From Mytilus galloprovincialis (taxonomy: Eukaryota; Mollusca; Bivalvia; Mytilida; Mytilidae), in NCBI RefSeq assembly GCF_965363235.1, contig NC_134849.1, positions 58,175,122 to 58,239,121 of the forward strand: a stretch of DNA of 64,000 nt, given 5' to 3'. The translations under genes and the position numbers were made by a program. The notes below the pieces were generated by a model that saw nothing but the letters and a program-made list of their open reading frames with translations, ran no database searches and was not told the origin of the DNA. Of the stretch, positions 46,064-59,429 are shown in pieces (positions within the stretch are counted from its first letter, which is position 1; every line of letters begins with the position of its first letter).

Positions 46064-49000
46064 GTAAGTATTGTTATTACATTACGTTTAATGAAATCTA
46101 AACCGCGATAATAATACATTGACGTTTCTCGACATTTGCTCATGAATTTCAGTTTACTGTTTTACCAATTTATATTATAAGTGGAACATTTCGCAAATAT
46201 ATGATCATACAAACACTGACACGGGTTTTATTAAGACAAAAGTGCGAAAAGAACTTTAGATTTGTTTTGTTTTATCAAATACACGTTTCTTTTAAACGGA
46301 CGTTTTTTTTTCGAAAAGCAGCACAAGTTCATGCAACAAAAATGTGTTGCGTTTTACACAAGAATCAGCAGTACACGAATTCTACCCCTCTCCCCAAAAA
46401 ACACCATACGAAGCATTAAATATCAAACAGTTGATTTAATTTGTTCAAAAATTTATAACTTGTGTTACATGAAATTAACTTTAATCAGCAAGGAAATAAA
46501 TAAAAGAAAATAAAACGGCAGCCACAACGCTTCATAGTTAAAGAAGTTTTCATTGTAATATTGATTTATACCAATTCGATCTTTTTATACCTTTACCCGA
46601 ACCTACGTCTTATTCTCTAATGATATTTCGTTTTGCTCAGTCTTTAATCGTCTTTAAAGTTGTTTTGTAGAATGTTGTTTTCGTCCTGGTGTTGATTGTA
46701 TCTTGTACAAGTTTTGATTGTGCCTCCGATGTCGTTCACCTCTTTTTGAAAATTTCGGAGAATATATATATACACTATTCTTACGAATATGCATGGAGTA
46801 TTTTGAAAACAATGAATTAAATAACATATTCTGCATTCATTTAATGTTACATATTAAATTTTTTATATCTTAAGTAACAGCAGCAATACTGACAGAACCA
46901 ATTGTTTTTGGAGAAGATGTGACATTTCAATGCCTGTTTAATGGTTTCAAGTCTTCACAACCAATAACAAGCATAATGTGGATAAAAGAACCAAACAAAG
47001 TGCCGATTGCAAACGGAGACATAAATGTATCGACAAACAAAACAAAATATACACCAACTTTGTACAAGGAGGGTACACTATATATGTATATGCTCACGTT
47101 ACACAATTTCGACTTCACAGATCTTAGTACATATATATGTGAATTTGACTTTGAAGACGCTCTCATAACGTTTGAAATGGACAAAACCTTATCGTTTGTG
47201 TGTAAGTATAAGAGATACGAAAAAATATTAAAAAAGGCTTATACAGCAGAATATACTCACAATGTCGGAGTACGCCAGTTTTAAGTGGAGTGCGCTAATT
47301 TTCTATGTTGTGTTTTGTGTACTGATAATCTTTTTATTGTGTAGCCATGGCATTGTCAGTTTAATTTGACATATTAACTCCTTTTTGTCCCTATTTTTTT
47401 TATTATACTATAGCTAACAGCAATTCATCAAAACACGTATAGGAGTAGGCATTTTAAAGATTGTATACTTTACTTCTGGAACAAGTTCCACTTGTATTGC
47501 TTAAATTGGTAAGAGCATCAAACACAAAATTACGAAATATATGCGTTGACTTTTTATTTTATGTTTAATCTTTATAAATTGTTAATTAAAGATATTCCTA
47601 ATCAGAGTGATGTGATTTTTAACCAGACTTCATTCGAGCCTACTCAACTTTATATTTGGATACAGAAGATATATCCACAACCTAATTGCACCGTGTACTA
47701 CAAAGTATGTATATTTAATGTTCAGGCAGTTATTTTAAAATTTTATTTTTTTTCAAACATTTTCAAAAAAATTATCAGATGTCTTATAATTGCAATTACA
47801 ACAACTATATATCATTAACAGATATAATTTGCAAACGAACATTCTATCTTAACCTATGGAAAGCCCTTTTCTTTACGAAGACTAATATAAAGTTATTTTA
47901 ATAGCTCAAATATATAGCCTTTTCGGACCTGTTTGACCAGTTGTATGAAGAGGAGTAAAACGTCATGTTCATAGCCCGATTGCTTTTTATATGAATTTCT
48001 GCAATTTCAAGCATTCATGGCAATTTTTTGAAGTTCAAATAAAGTAGCAGTCATTTTTTGTCAAAACTATACCTTAACCTTACTTGTGCTGAAGAAGTAA
48101 ACATACTTTTAATTGCTTATGAGAGTGCATGTTAGTATTCTAGAAGTACAAAACAGGAACTTTGATCGGAATAACAGGGCAAATATGTCTATCTTAATGG
48201 CATATATCTTTGTACTATTATGAAGAAACTTTCAGCAAGGGTTCTTCAATGATCCCGTGTCCTTGAGCTTCTTATTCATACAAAAATTACCAAAATAGTA
48301 TACTATTGACAACGTTACAGTTGCGTCGGAACTTTTTTTGTTTAAATATGTTTTATTTACTTGCATGTTTGTCCAGACCAGGTTCGAATTAGAGGTTCTA
48401 TACCAAAAAGGAAATATCTCTTATAAGGAGTTTAGTTTTTAATATTGTGCGAATTGAAATACAATGTCTAGTATCATTGATATCAGAACCATGACAAATA
48501 CATCATTAATGATGTATTTTCTGCAAGTCGACATCTATTGGAAAGACTGAGAAAATACAAAATACATTAGATTTAGATAACATAAGTTTCCAGCATCGGT
48601 TTTTGAAGAATGTCAATCTACAGTCAATAAATGAAGATCCAATGTAATGATTGATAAACGACGAATAAAACGGATAATAAAATAAATGAAAAAAGACCAT
48701 CAAGTCTTTTGAAAGAAAGACATTGGCGTTGTTTCGTATGTTTGTTAGCTTTCAAACCTTTTATTCAATAAATGTATTGTGAAAAATAGGCGAAAAATAC
48801 CGATTGGACATTCAAACACAAAAGTGAAAAATAAATTGACAACGATATGGCTAATAAAGAAAAAAGGAAAACAGACAAACAAAAGTACATAAAACATTAC
48901 ATAGAAAACTAAAGATTGAACAAAACAAACTGCATCAATAACTAGGGTGATATTAGGTGCTCCAAAACGATAAGCTGATCCTGCTCCACATGTGGCACCC

Positions 49001-52000
49001 GGTGTGTTGCTCGTGTTAATTCTAAACCGGTAGTAAGTCTCATTTGGTAGGTAATATCAGGAAAACGAGGGGGATCGTCGTTTCGACAATATCTGCCATC
49101 AACCGTTAAACGGATATGCATAATGGTCAACCAACTCGTGATGGCGTCTGTAAAATGTACGAAGGAATTACTTTTTTTATTACACCTCTAGGAACACTTG
49201 TTTTGATCTCTTCTTTGTGATCAGCAACACTCTATCAAAGAAATCAAGATAGAAAATAAGAGCCCTTGAATATTGTATCAACTGGAAGATATGTACTACA
49301 TATGCAGGCGCTGCTAGAATGTTGCTTCATAAAAATTGAAAACTAATAAATTAGAAGTTGAGATCAGCCATCTTGACCGAAAATCATCGTCAATTGCTAG
49401 ATTTAAGTCAGGCTATGAGGCAAATTTAAATGTATCTGTTGTACCTTTTATTAAATTCAATGGGATATATGCGTTCAACATAGTCACCAAATTTTGAATT
49501 ATTTAGTAAGAGCACATCAATTATTTATATAAAGTAAAAGAATACTTCGAACTTTTTTTCTTCTTTCATAAGATGTTGGAAAAGTTTGAAAGTTGAGAAA
49601 TAACACTAAACGAGATTAAACAGTAAAAAATCAGTCGAAAAGAGCTGATCTCATTAGATCTGCGATAATTATTTTTCATTAAGTAAACAGCCTATTTTTA
49701 ATTTAAAGACACGTAGTGTAAAACAATATGGTCTTCTGTGATAAAAACACCATTTTAAGCTTAAAGCAACAGTTTTGTTGAATACTTATGTACAACATTA
49801 AAAATGAAATCAAACAAATCGTAGTATATAGAATTCTAACTTAAGGACCTGCACAACATTTAGAAAAAAAAGAATATTTAATGATCAAATTATAGATTCA
49901 ACGTACATCAGATTTTCATTGTTTAAGAATAAGCTGTTCATAATGTTATAATGATGAAAATGAAATAAACTGATTTGAAAAACAAATCCTGAGGCTGCAA
50001 TATCTGTGGTAAACATGGTAAAGGAATAGTGTAGTCAATTGTTGTTTATGTATGTGCAATTTATCAAATGCTTGTGTTGCAATAGTTCAAGCCCCTGTTA
50101 TTATAACAAACATAATTCTAGTTAAATTTAAGACACCAGTATTTAATTGTAGCGAACTAATTGATTTCTATTTTGAAAGGGCGATGACATTACTAGAACA
50201 ATCAAGTATGCTGTTGAACTTGGAATTACTTTATACTCAGTAAAAATGGAAATTGTGTTGAATGAGTGTATTGGGAGTTTAAATATTTCTTGTCTTATTG
50301 GTTCTAGACATTTTACTGTTTCTAATTACATTCAGCAATGTTGCAAAGGTATGTTCATTTATTTTAACGTATGACAAGAGTAAGATATATAAAACACGAA
50401 TCGCAACTTCAACCTGAATGGTTTTGTATATTTTTTAACTTCTCGAGTTTGTTTTATATACTTGAGACTTCAATATATTTGTTGATGTTTCATAATAGAA
50501 AAATAGTAGGTGAACAACATAATAATTTATTAAACATGTTAAAAAAATGAGATTGCAACAATCACTCTTAATAAGAGATTTAAATGGACTTTCGGATAAA
50601 AAATGGGTAACTCAATAATAAAACTACTGCAAAATCAATTGCAAAGTAAGGAATCTCTACAAATATGTCTGCCAAAGAATATAGCACAATAAGAACAACA
50701 TTGTTTATGAGTTCTTCCGCTGACGATAATAAAGGATAAGTTGAACTTTTATAAAGGGTTTAGTAATCCAACTACTGTAGCACTAGCCTAAACACTATAA
50801 AGATTGTCAGTTCGAATGCTTAACGTGGAATTTGCGTTCTTACCTTAATAGACTCAGAGGATCAGTTGTTCTACCAAAGGTCAGTGGATTGATCAATGCG
50901 CTCTGGATTCCTTCGCCAATAAAAAGTGACCGCTACAATCGTTTAAAAAACCGATATCATAAGATAATGTGTCTTGTACTGATTGAAAATGTAATGAGTT
51001 CTTTTCTCTAAAACCAGGTATATGTTCACCTACATCTAGTTTAAAAAGTAACTTCCTGTGTCAATTCATAGATTACGTTTTACTGACCATAGCAATAAAT
51101 ATTTTTCTATGCATTTCCTTTTGAAATAGGGAAGATAATTAGATACATTCGTATTTAACATAAGTCACTTCAATGTCAAATGAAAGTCTACATAACAGTG
51201 ATACAAAAATGTTCCTTTTACATCGGCTTGAAAGTAGGGACACTAGATGATGTTTTACAACCGGCTTACAAAGTTTAAATTCCACTTAGTTTCATCAATT
51301 ACTTCTCACTGAGTCTAAAAAGGGTAAATATGGTTCATTCATGTGTAAATACTGTCAGATACTTTCAAACCTAATGCAAAATATCCAATGGTTAACCAGT
51401 ATGGAGTTGAGGCATATACAAAAATCGAGTACTTCAAATTGACGTTTGACATTGTCATCAATTCCAATGTCCTAGATTATTATTTGGAATGTTTGGTTGA
51501 TAAGTGCGAAGTAGATTTCGAAATACAATAGTATAACAAAACAACATACAGACTGAGGAATACAAACAGCGGAGAACTAAATCAGAAATAGGTCATGAAT
51601 CCGAAAAGGTTTATTATTTTGCTTTTTTTCTTTTGGTGGTGGTTGCCATTTCTAAAAAGTAAAATCACAAACATACTGAACTTCGAGGAAAATTCAATCG
51701 AAAAGTCCCTAATCACATTGCAAAATCAAATGACGAAACACATCAAACGAAGGGACGACAACTGTCATATTCCTGACTAGATACAGGCATTTTCAAATGT
51801 AGAAAATGGTGGATTGAACCTGGTTTTATAGAGCTAAACTCTCACTTCTTGGATGTTCTACAGAGTGTGCAAATAAGAAGAAAGCAATGATATCTAAAAC
51901 TTGAAAAAAAAATTAGATGATATAATGAAATCTGCGAAAAAGTGTATCATGTGAGGAAAAAAGTTAACATTCTTTGACTATATTATTTAGTAACGTTTAT

Positions 52001-53700
52001 CTCTAAGCCGTTAGTATTAGCTTTTGCTTTTTCAAATGTGTAGGCCTCGAGTATTGCCGAAGGGACATACATTGTAAAAACCGCATATATACACTCTAGT
52101 ATCGTTAAATAGTTAAAGGTATTATGTTATCAATATAGCCGAATAGTTTACCATTGAAGGTTAAACCATTATAACATGTAATGTATAAAGCTTTTTCCAA
52201 TATTGTGTATATTATCTATCATTTTCGGATTTCACACAAGACTAGGTGAGGACAGAGATCAAAGTGCTGAAATTATTTTAAATAATCAACGCATAACAAT
52301 ATATATATATATATATCAGGTTTTTGTTAATACTGTGACAACTTATTACGAATTGAAAACTAATTCAGGGACACTTTTAATTCGTAATTTTTTTTATCAT
52401 TTGTATAAGGAAACAGAGTGTTTTGTGTCTTTTTTAGGAAATGAATGTAGCACTACAGAGATAATAAATGCTCCAGATATTACATTATGCTTATTACTTG
52501 TAGCAGTTATGATATTAGTAATGCTATGCCTATTCTGGAAGGGTCGTAAATGTGAGGTTTTTTTTCGCTGGTAATGTATACAATTTAACATTTGTACCTA
52601 ATCTTTCACAATAGATCAATTCCGTATTACCGATTTTAGACTTTGGAGATTATGATTTTCGACAGTCTATACTAGGTAATTAATTATTCGGTCAAGAACA
52701 AGCAACTGAAATAAATAAACTTAAGCCTACAATCTAGCTGAATATTACATATTTACTGATGATTTTTTTTTATAGTTGCTCTAACCATGCTTACCAGACC
52801 AAATACAAGAATAACCTACCATAGAGTTCTTAATCTATCGAAAAAGTATAAAATCCGGAGTTAAAAGTCGTTTGAATAAAAAAAGTTTATTTTGCATTAT
52901 TGCAGCTCATTTGTGTACAGAGAGTTTCAATCAAAATATATTATGTGTAATTAAACAGATGTATCATGTTATGTTGGGGTATTTGCAAAAAATACCAAGC
53001 ACCGGACTATGAAATTTGCTGAGCAAATTCCAGAGACTGGTATTTGCCGCAAATACCCATCCATGCCATGATACATCTGTTTAAATTTGATACGAATCGA
53101 GATCGACAACTTAACTAAATAAAATTCTATTTTTTTTGGTAGGAAAAGTCAATGGTCAATAAAGACTATTCAACTTTTTCTAAATCCCAAACAGTGCTCT
53201 TAAAATATTTTGTCCATGAATTAAACGACGTTAAGCAAATGTGTAAATATGCTGTTTACTGATGAATTTAAGCAAAATTATTACAATGCTGTCCAGAAAT
53301 CGATTAAGCGAAAACAAAATCCGAAAATATCTTTTAAATGATACAATGTATCAAGTTTATCATTAGCTAGTAATGCTACTACTAAAAGACCTTTTTAACA
53401 TTCTTCAACACCAACTAATGACACCTACAGTTTATATGTGATATGACGTGGTCGTATCAACGATAATAATGATTCCATTAAAAATAATATCAAAGGAGCC
53501 GATAGTCGATTTAACGCCATCATTTTTAAAAAGAACTAATATTGAGTAAATACCTATTGAAATGTCTTTTTTTTCTCGATCTCATATAATACTTTAAGAA
53601 ATTGTATCTAAGGAAATACTGATGAACCAACTTAAACATTTTATTTTCAGTCTCATATGCAGGTCATCATCGAGAAAACAGTTGCCAACGGGATGAATAA
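46006..53700 (+). CDS. Ig-superfamily type I membrane receptor-like gene, six proposed exons
   Basis: Proposed exons: signal peptide (..46063), Ig domain (46875-47201), two halves of a second extracellular domain (47592-47704, 50180-50348), transmembrane (52438-52551) and a short cytoplasmic end (53651-53700, stop TAA). Phases match at every junction (1-1, 1-1, 0-0, 1-1, 1-1), which is unlikely by chance. The product would be a small single-pass surface protein of about 260 residues with several N-glycosylation sites, probably for adhesion or immune recognition; the ligand is unknown. The tail shows no ITAM or ITIM. Introns contain repeat fragments (47255, 48940-49570, 51610-51840). The signal exon has no in-frame ATG, so the start lies in an unseen exon or the gene is damaged. 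A second Ig gene follows 6.5 kb downstream. Confidence 0.6.
46875..47201 (+). CDS. Immunoglobulin domain exon (V/I-set like)
   Basis: Phase 1-1 exon of 109 codons. Canonical landmarks: VTFQC (first Cys), IMWIKE (core Trp) and DLSTYICEF (D-x-x-x-Y-x-C with the second Cys). Sequons NVS and NKT are present. The length and the 'LTLHNFDFTDLSTYIC' strand F region are typical of a V/I-set domain. Clean donor GTG-T/GTAAGT. Confidence 0.8.
47255..47395 (+). mobile_element. 3' tail fragment of the Penelope-like element in the intron
   Basis: 'gtcggagtacgccagtttta', 'ttttctatgttgtgttttgt' and 'tagccatggcattgtcagtt' match the tail at 21150-21280. It starts about 50 bp after the Ig exon donor. Confidence 0.6.
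47592..47704 (+). CDS. Exon: first half of a second extracellular domain
   Basis: Enters in phase 1 and leaves in phase 0 (TAC AAA/GTATGT). Reads YIPNQSDVIFNQTSFEPTQL, then YIWIQKIYPQPNCTVYYK, with sequons NQT and NCT. The alternating hydrophobic pattern suggests beta strands (fibronectin III- or Ig-like). The acceptor tract is weak. Confidence 0.5.
48940..49570 (-). mobile_element. Broken Penelope-like RT copy inside the Ig gene intron
   Basis: The tail ('gatcctgctccacatgtggc') and C-terminal RT pieces ('ttgaatattgtatcaactgg', 'gcaggcgctgctagaatgtt', 'caacatagtcaccaaatttt') are recognisable in order on the minus strand. Antisense to the host gene; old, with several breaks. Confidence 0.65.
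50180..50348 (+). CDS. Exon: second half of the split extracellular domain
   Basis: Phase 0 entry after TTTTGAAAG, phase 1 exit (AAA-G/GTATGT). Reads GDDITRTIKYAVELGITLYS, then VKMEIVLNECIGSLNISCLI and GSRHFTVSNYIQQCCK. Joined by phase to the previous exon it gives a domain of about 95 residues containing a Cys pair (ECIGSLNISC) and a sequon NIS. The family is not named. Confidence 0.5.
51610..51840 (-). repeat. Dispersed repeat B in the Ig gene intron
   Basis: 'atactgaacttcgaggaaaa', 'cacatcaaacgaagggacga' and 'aaaatggtggattgaacctg': reverse complement of the B core. Confidence 0.7.
52438..52551 (+). CDS. Transmembrane exon of the first Ig gene
   Basis: Acceptor CTTTTTTAG, phase 1-1, donor AAA-T/GTGAGG. 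Reads GNECSTTEIINAPDI, then the membrane helix TLCLLLVAVMILVMLCLFW, then the stop-transfer KGRK. The orientation (charged side after the helix) fits a type I protein. Confidence 0.7.
52953..53082. repeat. 130 bp palindrome, GGGGTATTTGC family, second copy
   Basis: 'aaacagatgtatcatg' is mirrored by 'catgatacatctgttt' at 53067-53082. Inner blocks GGGGTATTTGCAAAAAATACC and GGTATTTGCCGCAAATACCC match the 2277-2404 element in size and design but not in outer arms. It lies in the last intron of the first Ig gene. Confidence 0.7.
53651..53700 (+). CDS. Possible terminal (cytoplasmic) exon of the first Ig gene
   Basis: Strong acceptor ATTTTCAG. In the required phase it reads FSYAGHHRENSCQRDE followed by TAA. 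It gives a very short cytoplasmic tail; other 3' exons or alternative splicing cannot be excluded. Confidence 0.4.
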
Positions 53701-54654
53701 ATGTTAAACATTGAATCAAGACATCTACTACCAAGTAATCTCTCGAGATGACTCTTGTTTTTAATATATTAGAAATAATGCGGTAAAACTTTTTGTTCAA
53801 AAGATGATTATTTTTCCTTTTTCTAAATAAACTTTTTATAGTTTGATGTTATGGACGAATGTTAAGAATAACTCAACATGCGTGCTAGTTCTTTTAAATT
53901 ATTTTGTTAAAGGAAATATAAAACAAAATGATTTTAATGAGGTATGCACGTTGTTATAAAGGGTCGCAAACGTGCTCTTCAATATTTATTCTGCTATATA
54001 TTTTGAATAGAATAATTATCGCATCTAATGATTAAAAATGTGAAACTGTGTCATTAATATATGTTGATTAGAGAGGTTATTCCAATTTATATTTATATAT
54101 TTAATGTTGTTATATATAACAATAAACTTATTTCTTTTTTGTTCCGTATAATGTTACGTTATATCCGATACATTCATTGTCTTGTCCAAGGAAGACAAAT
54201 TTCATTTAGGTCTGAAATTAATCTACTGATGACGAACAACACTTTACACATGACACGCTCATTTGTTTCATACTAGTAATCAAGGAATTGATGGATGGCG
54301 AAATGTAGGTTTATTTAAAGAATTAAGACTTTTTAAACGATTTTGTTTTGATGATTTAAATCTACAATTTGAAAAAATGAGAATGATAAAGAAAGAAGAT
54401 ACTCATATCATTTCCCTAAAATACGGTTGCTTATCCATTTTCTGACTATTTTCGACTGCTAACGAATTTCGTACTTAATCGACCTAAATTTAGCTGTAAA
54501 TTATACAGATTTTGAACCATTCTGTAAAAAGAGGCTGAAACTACCAAACTGTTAAAATGGAAACTTAATATTAAGTAACACATACCAAGCTTTTAAACCA
54601 AGGGTTCTCTAGTGTGCTCCGAAAGGGTAGGTTGTTCTTGCTCATATGCGCCAT

Positions 54655-55000
54655 CCGTGAGGTGAAATAAAGGTAACAGTAGTATACCGCTGTTCAAAAC
54701 TCATCAATCCATGGACAAAAAACAAAATTGGGGTAACAAACTAAAACTGAGGGAAATGCATTAAATATAAGAAGAGAACAACGACACAACATGAAAATGT
54801 AACATACACAGAAACGGACTAAGCATTAGCCAAAATCCTATGAGAATAACAAATATAACATCAAAACCAAATACATGAATTTGGGATAGATAAATACCGT
54901 GACACGTCTTATAGTAATGTGAATGAATACTCTGGATTGTATTAGAACATTTAAAAGTACCATCCAGGATAGTCCTTGTACAAATCATTCCATTTACACT
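54655..55000 (+). repeat. Dispersed repeat A, longest copy
   Basis: 'aaaggtaacagtagtatacc' through 'ggtaacaaactaaaactgag', 'agcattagccaaaatcctat' and 'ataaataccgtgacacgtct'. Extends about 200 bp further than the other A copies. Confidence 0.7.
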
Positions 55001-55099
55001 AGTAGATATTGGAATTCAGATTTGCACTGGATTTGTATAAGTATAAACCAGATTTTCAATTTCTACTAGTTGATATTAGAATTACAATTTGTACAACGA

Positions 55100-56790
55100 T
55101 GATTCTAGACTCTATTACAATGCATTTTGTATTGTAGCATATATATTATCGATGACAGAAAATGGCTTAATCTTAAAACGTTTGAATAACACTATACATT
55201 GAATAGTGTTGAAGAAAAAGGGTACCTATTGGTCAGATGTAACATGTGTAATATGAAGGGTTTCATCTGTATTTTCACTGGTAATTGTCAAATGATACTT
55301 GAATAACCTATATGAGTTCTTAATATAAGAAGATGTGTCAGAATTTTAAAAATACCAATGATTAATTGCAATTTTCTAGGTGATTTCCCTAATAGATACA
55401 AATATTTAAAAAAAAATGTATGATTGTAACCAGGAGTAACACCTATTTAATTGTTATTTAAACTGGATCTTCTTTGCCAATGATTTTATATATTTTTCGT
55501 GCAATCATGTACAGTTCCTTCTAAGCAATTTTAGTTAATATCATTCTCATTAAATAAATGGTTTAGATACGTTGTACACAATATGAGATTACTGATTTCG
55601 CTGATTGTTTTTTTTTTTCAAAACAAAGTAACTTAGTGGATAAGGAAGGAAACGGATAAATATATATATAAGAAATTTACGTGAATAATGGGATGAACAA
55701 GGGAAATGAGTAGATAATCGTATCTGCACAAAAAAAGAGTTATACGACAATTAATATGGAGTACTAATAGTGAAACAGGGATTGCTTACTTATTCAGAGC
55801 AGTTCGGTTCATCCCAATTTTTTCGGATCTATCTTACTAATTGCCTTTGTGGAATATATATTAACGCTCCTTCAGATCAAGACATCAATGTGTGTCCTCC
55901 ATCATATTTAGAACAATTTCACTTTTTAATTTTTAAAATACTATATATCTCCAAAGCGTCTAAAAATGTGTATTCAGTTTAACATTTCAAACCAACTGCA
56001 TATGAATGCAATGGTATTGGTTTTTATATTCAAAAGGAAGTTCATGAGGAAAGTATACGATTATCTATGTCCGGTTATTAATTAGTTCATATTCAAGCAA
56101 CAATTATATATATACATGATATATAATTACGCGGACACATTAATTTAAATTTAGTTTGTCGACACTTTACTGCAGGTATGTATATAAGTTATGGAATTGC
56201 ATGACTAAAAGTACAGTTGAATAGATGCGTACATTTGATTAACAATAATTTTATATTCTAACAAGGATTAACTTCAATTTGGACAAAATAATGGTTTTTT
56301 TTCACATATTCATACCAGAGGAGTTTTGAGATAATATTTGTCAGTCAGTTTGGTCAAGTTTTGACCTTCAAGTTGACCAGGAGATTACGCATGGGTTTAT
56401 TCTGTTTTGTTATAAAAAAGAAAAGAAAATATCCATAAATGTGTCTTAAGGTTGTTTAGGGGTATAGAAAAAAATGACAGAACTTTTTTATGCGTTGCAA
56501 AAATGAAAAAAAATCTATGCTTTTTCAAAAAAACGTTAAAAGTATGGGTCACCGCGTTATTTATCAAGATACGAGTCGTTAAAAATTGCCAAAATTTGTT
56601 TAGATTGTTTAACAAAAAACACATGTTTGTGCATAAAAAGAAATCTATAAAACAGAGTATTGAAATAAAATATGAAGAGATAGGTTTTACAATATTTATT
56701 TTTAGAATATAAAAGAAAAAAAGTTGTCAACGAACTTGTTTTCTTGTTACAAGTAAAAAATGAAAATTCCCTATATGTCAATTATAAATG
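55100..56790. other. No recognisable gene
   Basis: AT-rich intergenic sequence. Overlapping open frames on both strands at 56397-56781 are driven by A/T runs. Confidence 0.45.
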
Positions 56791-56794
56791 TTAT

Positions 56795-57480
56795 ACTAAA
56801 AGATAAAGGCAACATTAGTTTACCGCTGTTCCAAATTCATAAAACGATAGAGAGAAAACAAATCCGGGTTACAAACTAAAATGAGGGAAACGTATCAAAT
56901 ATAAGAGAACTACGACACAGCAGAGACACAACACCGAAATGTAACACACACACAAACGAACTATAATGTAACAATGGACATATTCCTGACTTGGTACAGG
57001 CATTTTATGAAAAAATGGTGGGTTGAACCTGGTTTTGTGGCATGCCAAACGTCCTGCTTAACTGGCAGTGTTAATTATAACATTAAAATGACAACATTAC
57101 ACGACAGGGTTACAATAGATAAACAGATAAATTGGAGAAACTATAGGACAGATAAACAAACGAATAATAGCCATCAAAAGGTAACAGGTTAAAAAATATT
57201 TTCATACGCCAGACGCGGGCTACGTCCATAAAAAACTATGTTCAGATGTAAAAAGTTTGAAAGCCATAACAACTACAAAGTTGAAGATCGCCGAGGACCA
57301 AATGTTTCAAAAAGTTGTGAGGCCAGGGTTATCCGCCTGGGACAAAAACATCATTATTATCAAGAAAAATACACAGTTTTGCAAACAGTAAATTTTATAA
57401 AATGACTATATAATAGATATACATGATAAACCTGAAGTGGTGACTAGCTATAGAATTGAAACGAGTACATCACAAAATCA
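56795..57480 (+). repeat. Composite dispersed element: repeat A + central block + repeat D
   Basis: Starts as repeat A ('aaggcaacattagtttaccg'), continues with 'aaaaaatggtgggttgaacc' and 'tggcatgccaaacgtcctgc', then repeat D ('gccagacgcgggctacgtcc', 'acaaagttgaagatcgccga'). Pieces found singly elsewhere in the window are contiguous here, suggesting they derive from one longer element. Confidence 0.65.
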
Positions 57481-58064
57481 CAGCCCTGTTAACAAAAAGA
57501 GTTTTTTTCTCCTTAAACATGTTAAATGGTTTATTTACAAAATTAAATTTTAAAACACAAATATTTGGTTTTTGATAAAACATTTTCGATAATGCAATGA
57601 AGGTTTCTTTATTGAAAAAACCCCGATGTAACAAAATAATTGCAAATCTATCTATAAATTTGCAGATTTGGGCAAAGAACTAGACAGATCATTATTGATC
57701 AATTCATGAATGAATCGATATGCATGTAAAATTAAATATAATTAATCAACTAGTTTATTTAAAAGAGTTCTTAGTTTGAAGCGATTTAATCCATAGCATT
57801 TATTTGTCTTAATATTTTTAGATTTTGAAGAAAAACCGACTAGGTGTAAAAATACAAATGAGTTCTAATATCCTTGTGATGGTTAGCCATGTTAGAAAAT
57901 ACATCAAATAACACCATGATTACAAAAATTATCCAAATAAAGTTTCCTTACGTCTTTAACTCTTGTTTGCAATTCACAGGTTCTGCTAAGTATGCAAAAC
58001 TTACAAATGAACTGTACAAATGAACTGTAAAATTGAAACTGATGAAAATACTTAAATAAAGTAA

Positions 58065-58100
58065 CTAGAAGTATACCGGTGTTCGAAATTCATAAATCGT
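58065..58100 (+). repeat. Short fragment of dispersed repeat A
   Basis: 'agtataccggtgttcgaaat' plus 'tcataaatcg' match the start of repeat A only. Confidence 0.5.
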
Positions 58101-58589
58101 AAGCTACGGGTTGATTACCTTTAAGCAAAAGAAGCCAATCTAAATTGTTCTGAACAGGAGTCAGATTTTTCAATATGTGTATGTCAGGTTATTAAAATAT
58201 GCTGTCACAGTACTCATAAATACAGACAAATTATTTTTGCAAATATTTAGATCCAGTTTTGAATGATGTATATAATGAATAATAAAAAAAAAGTCTGTTA
58301 TGCAATTCCATGACAACCCAACTTTTAGAATGAGTATTAGCGTCTGAATCAGTTTCAAAAATTTTCACGTTAGATCTTTTACACAAATATACTCTTAATA
58401 AAAGGAAAACTAAGAAGCTATTATCTGGAGAATCCAATTCAGAAAAAATGGTGTGACATAAAATGTGCATAAACATTTGAAATGCTATAGAATTTGAAGA
58501 ATGACTATTAATGACAAACAAAATTGTTTGGATATTTTGAAATGAATGAGTTTTAACTAGTCATTTCAACAGAACAATTTATCAGTAGA

Positions 58590-58960
58590 CACAACAATTC
58601 TCGACACAAAAGTTTGCATTCAACTGTTGTGCTTTTTTGATTGATGTGTTATATGTCTGCCATATATACGTCGAAATTGTTTCGAATCGGACATTTCTCG
58701 ACTCTCTGTTTGTTTTGTTCACACATCGTTGACAATATAATCAATTGTGTGCGGCTGTCATACAAGTGATAGGTAAACTAGATATAAAACAAGATTTAAC
58801 CAATAATATTTTACATACGAAAATCCCTGTACCAAGTCAAGAGTATGACAGTCGATATCAATTCGTTTGATGTGTTTTGGCTTTTGATTTTGCCATTTGA
58901 TTAGGGACTTTACGTTTTTAATTTTCCTCGGAGTTCAGTGTTTTTGTTACTTTACTATTT
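58590..58960 (+). repeat. Dispersed repeat B, reference copy
   Basis: 'gtgtgcggctgtcatacaag', 'ccctgtaccaagtcaagagt', 'attcgtttgatgtgttttgg' and 'gccatttgattagggacttt'. It has the fullest order of B blocks in the window. Confidence 0.7.
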
Positions 58961-59429
58961 CCTTATTCAGTTAATGGGGAGTTGGTACAATAATCGTACT
59001 GACACGTTTATATATTTAGTCATTTAGTTTCATTTCCGCATTGTCCTACTTGTAAGCACTCCGAGAAATTCTAAATTCATTCCGGATTTCTATAATGTAA
59101 AAGATATGCAGCGACGAGAACCGTTTGATCCGGAATTTCCCAAAACAATTGACATAGATTAATCATGACAAACTGAAAAACAATTGTTGAATCGTTGAAA
59201 ACCATGAAAATAAATGAGTTTTTGAGCATTGTAAATATTTTTTTAATATTTCCTCATCCAAACTAGACGTAATATTCGTCGATACATCTTCTATAAAGAT
59301 GATAAATCTTGGAGGTATGAAAAAGACCGCATTGCTACTGAATATGTTAACATTTCAAGGAAGTTGACTCGTCAATTTCAAGAAGCACTAAGACGCACTT
59401 GATTTATTGTATAGTGGCCGAAAAAACCT

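Noticed and set aside
46201-46513. Two overlapping plus-strand frames between the signal exon and Ig exon
   Set aside because: Low-complexity, intronic by position, and no splice borders.
56397-56781. Open frames of 74-86 residues on both strands
   Set aside because: Overlapping frames on both strands made of A/T runs with no domain; expected by chance in such DNA.
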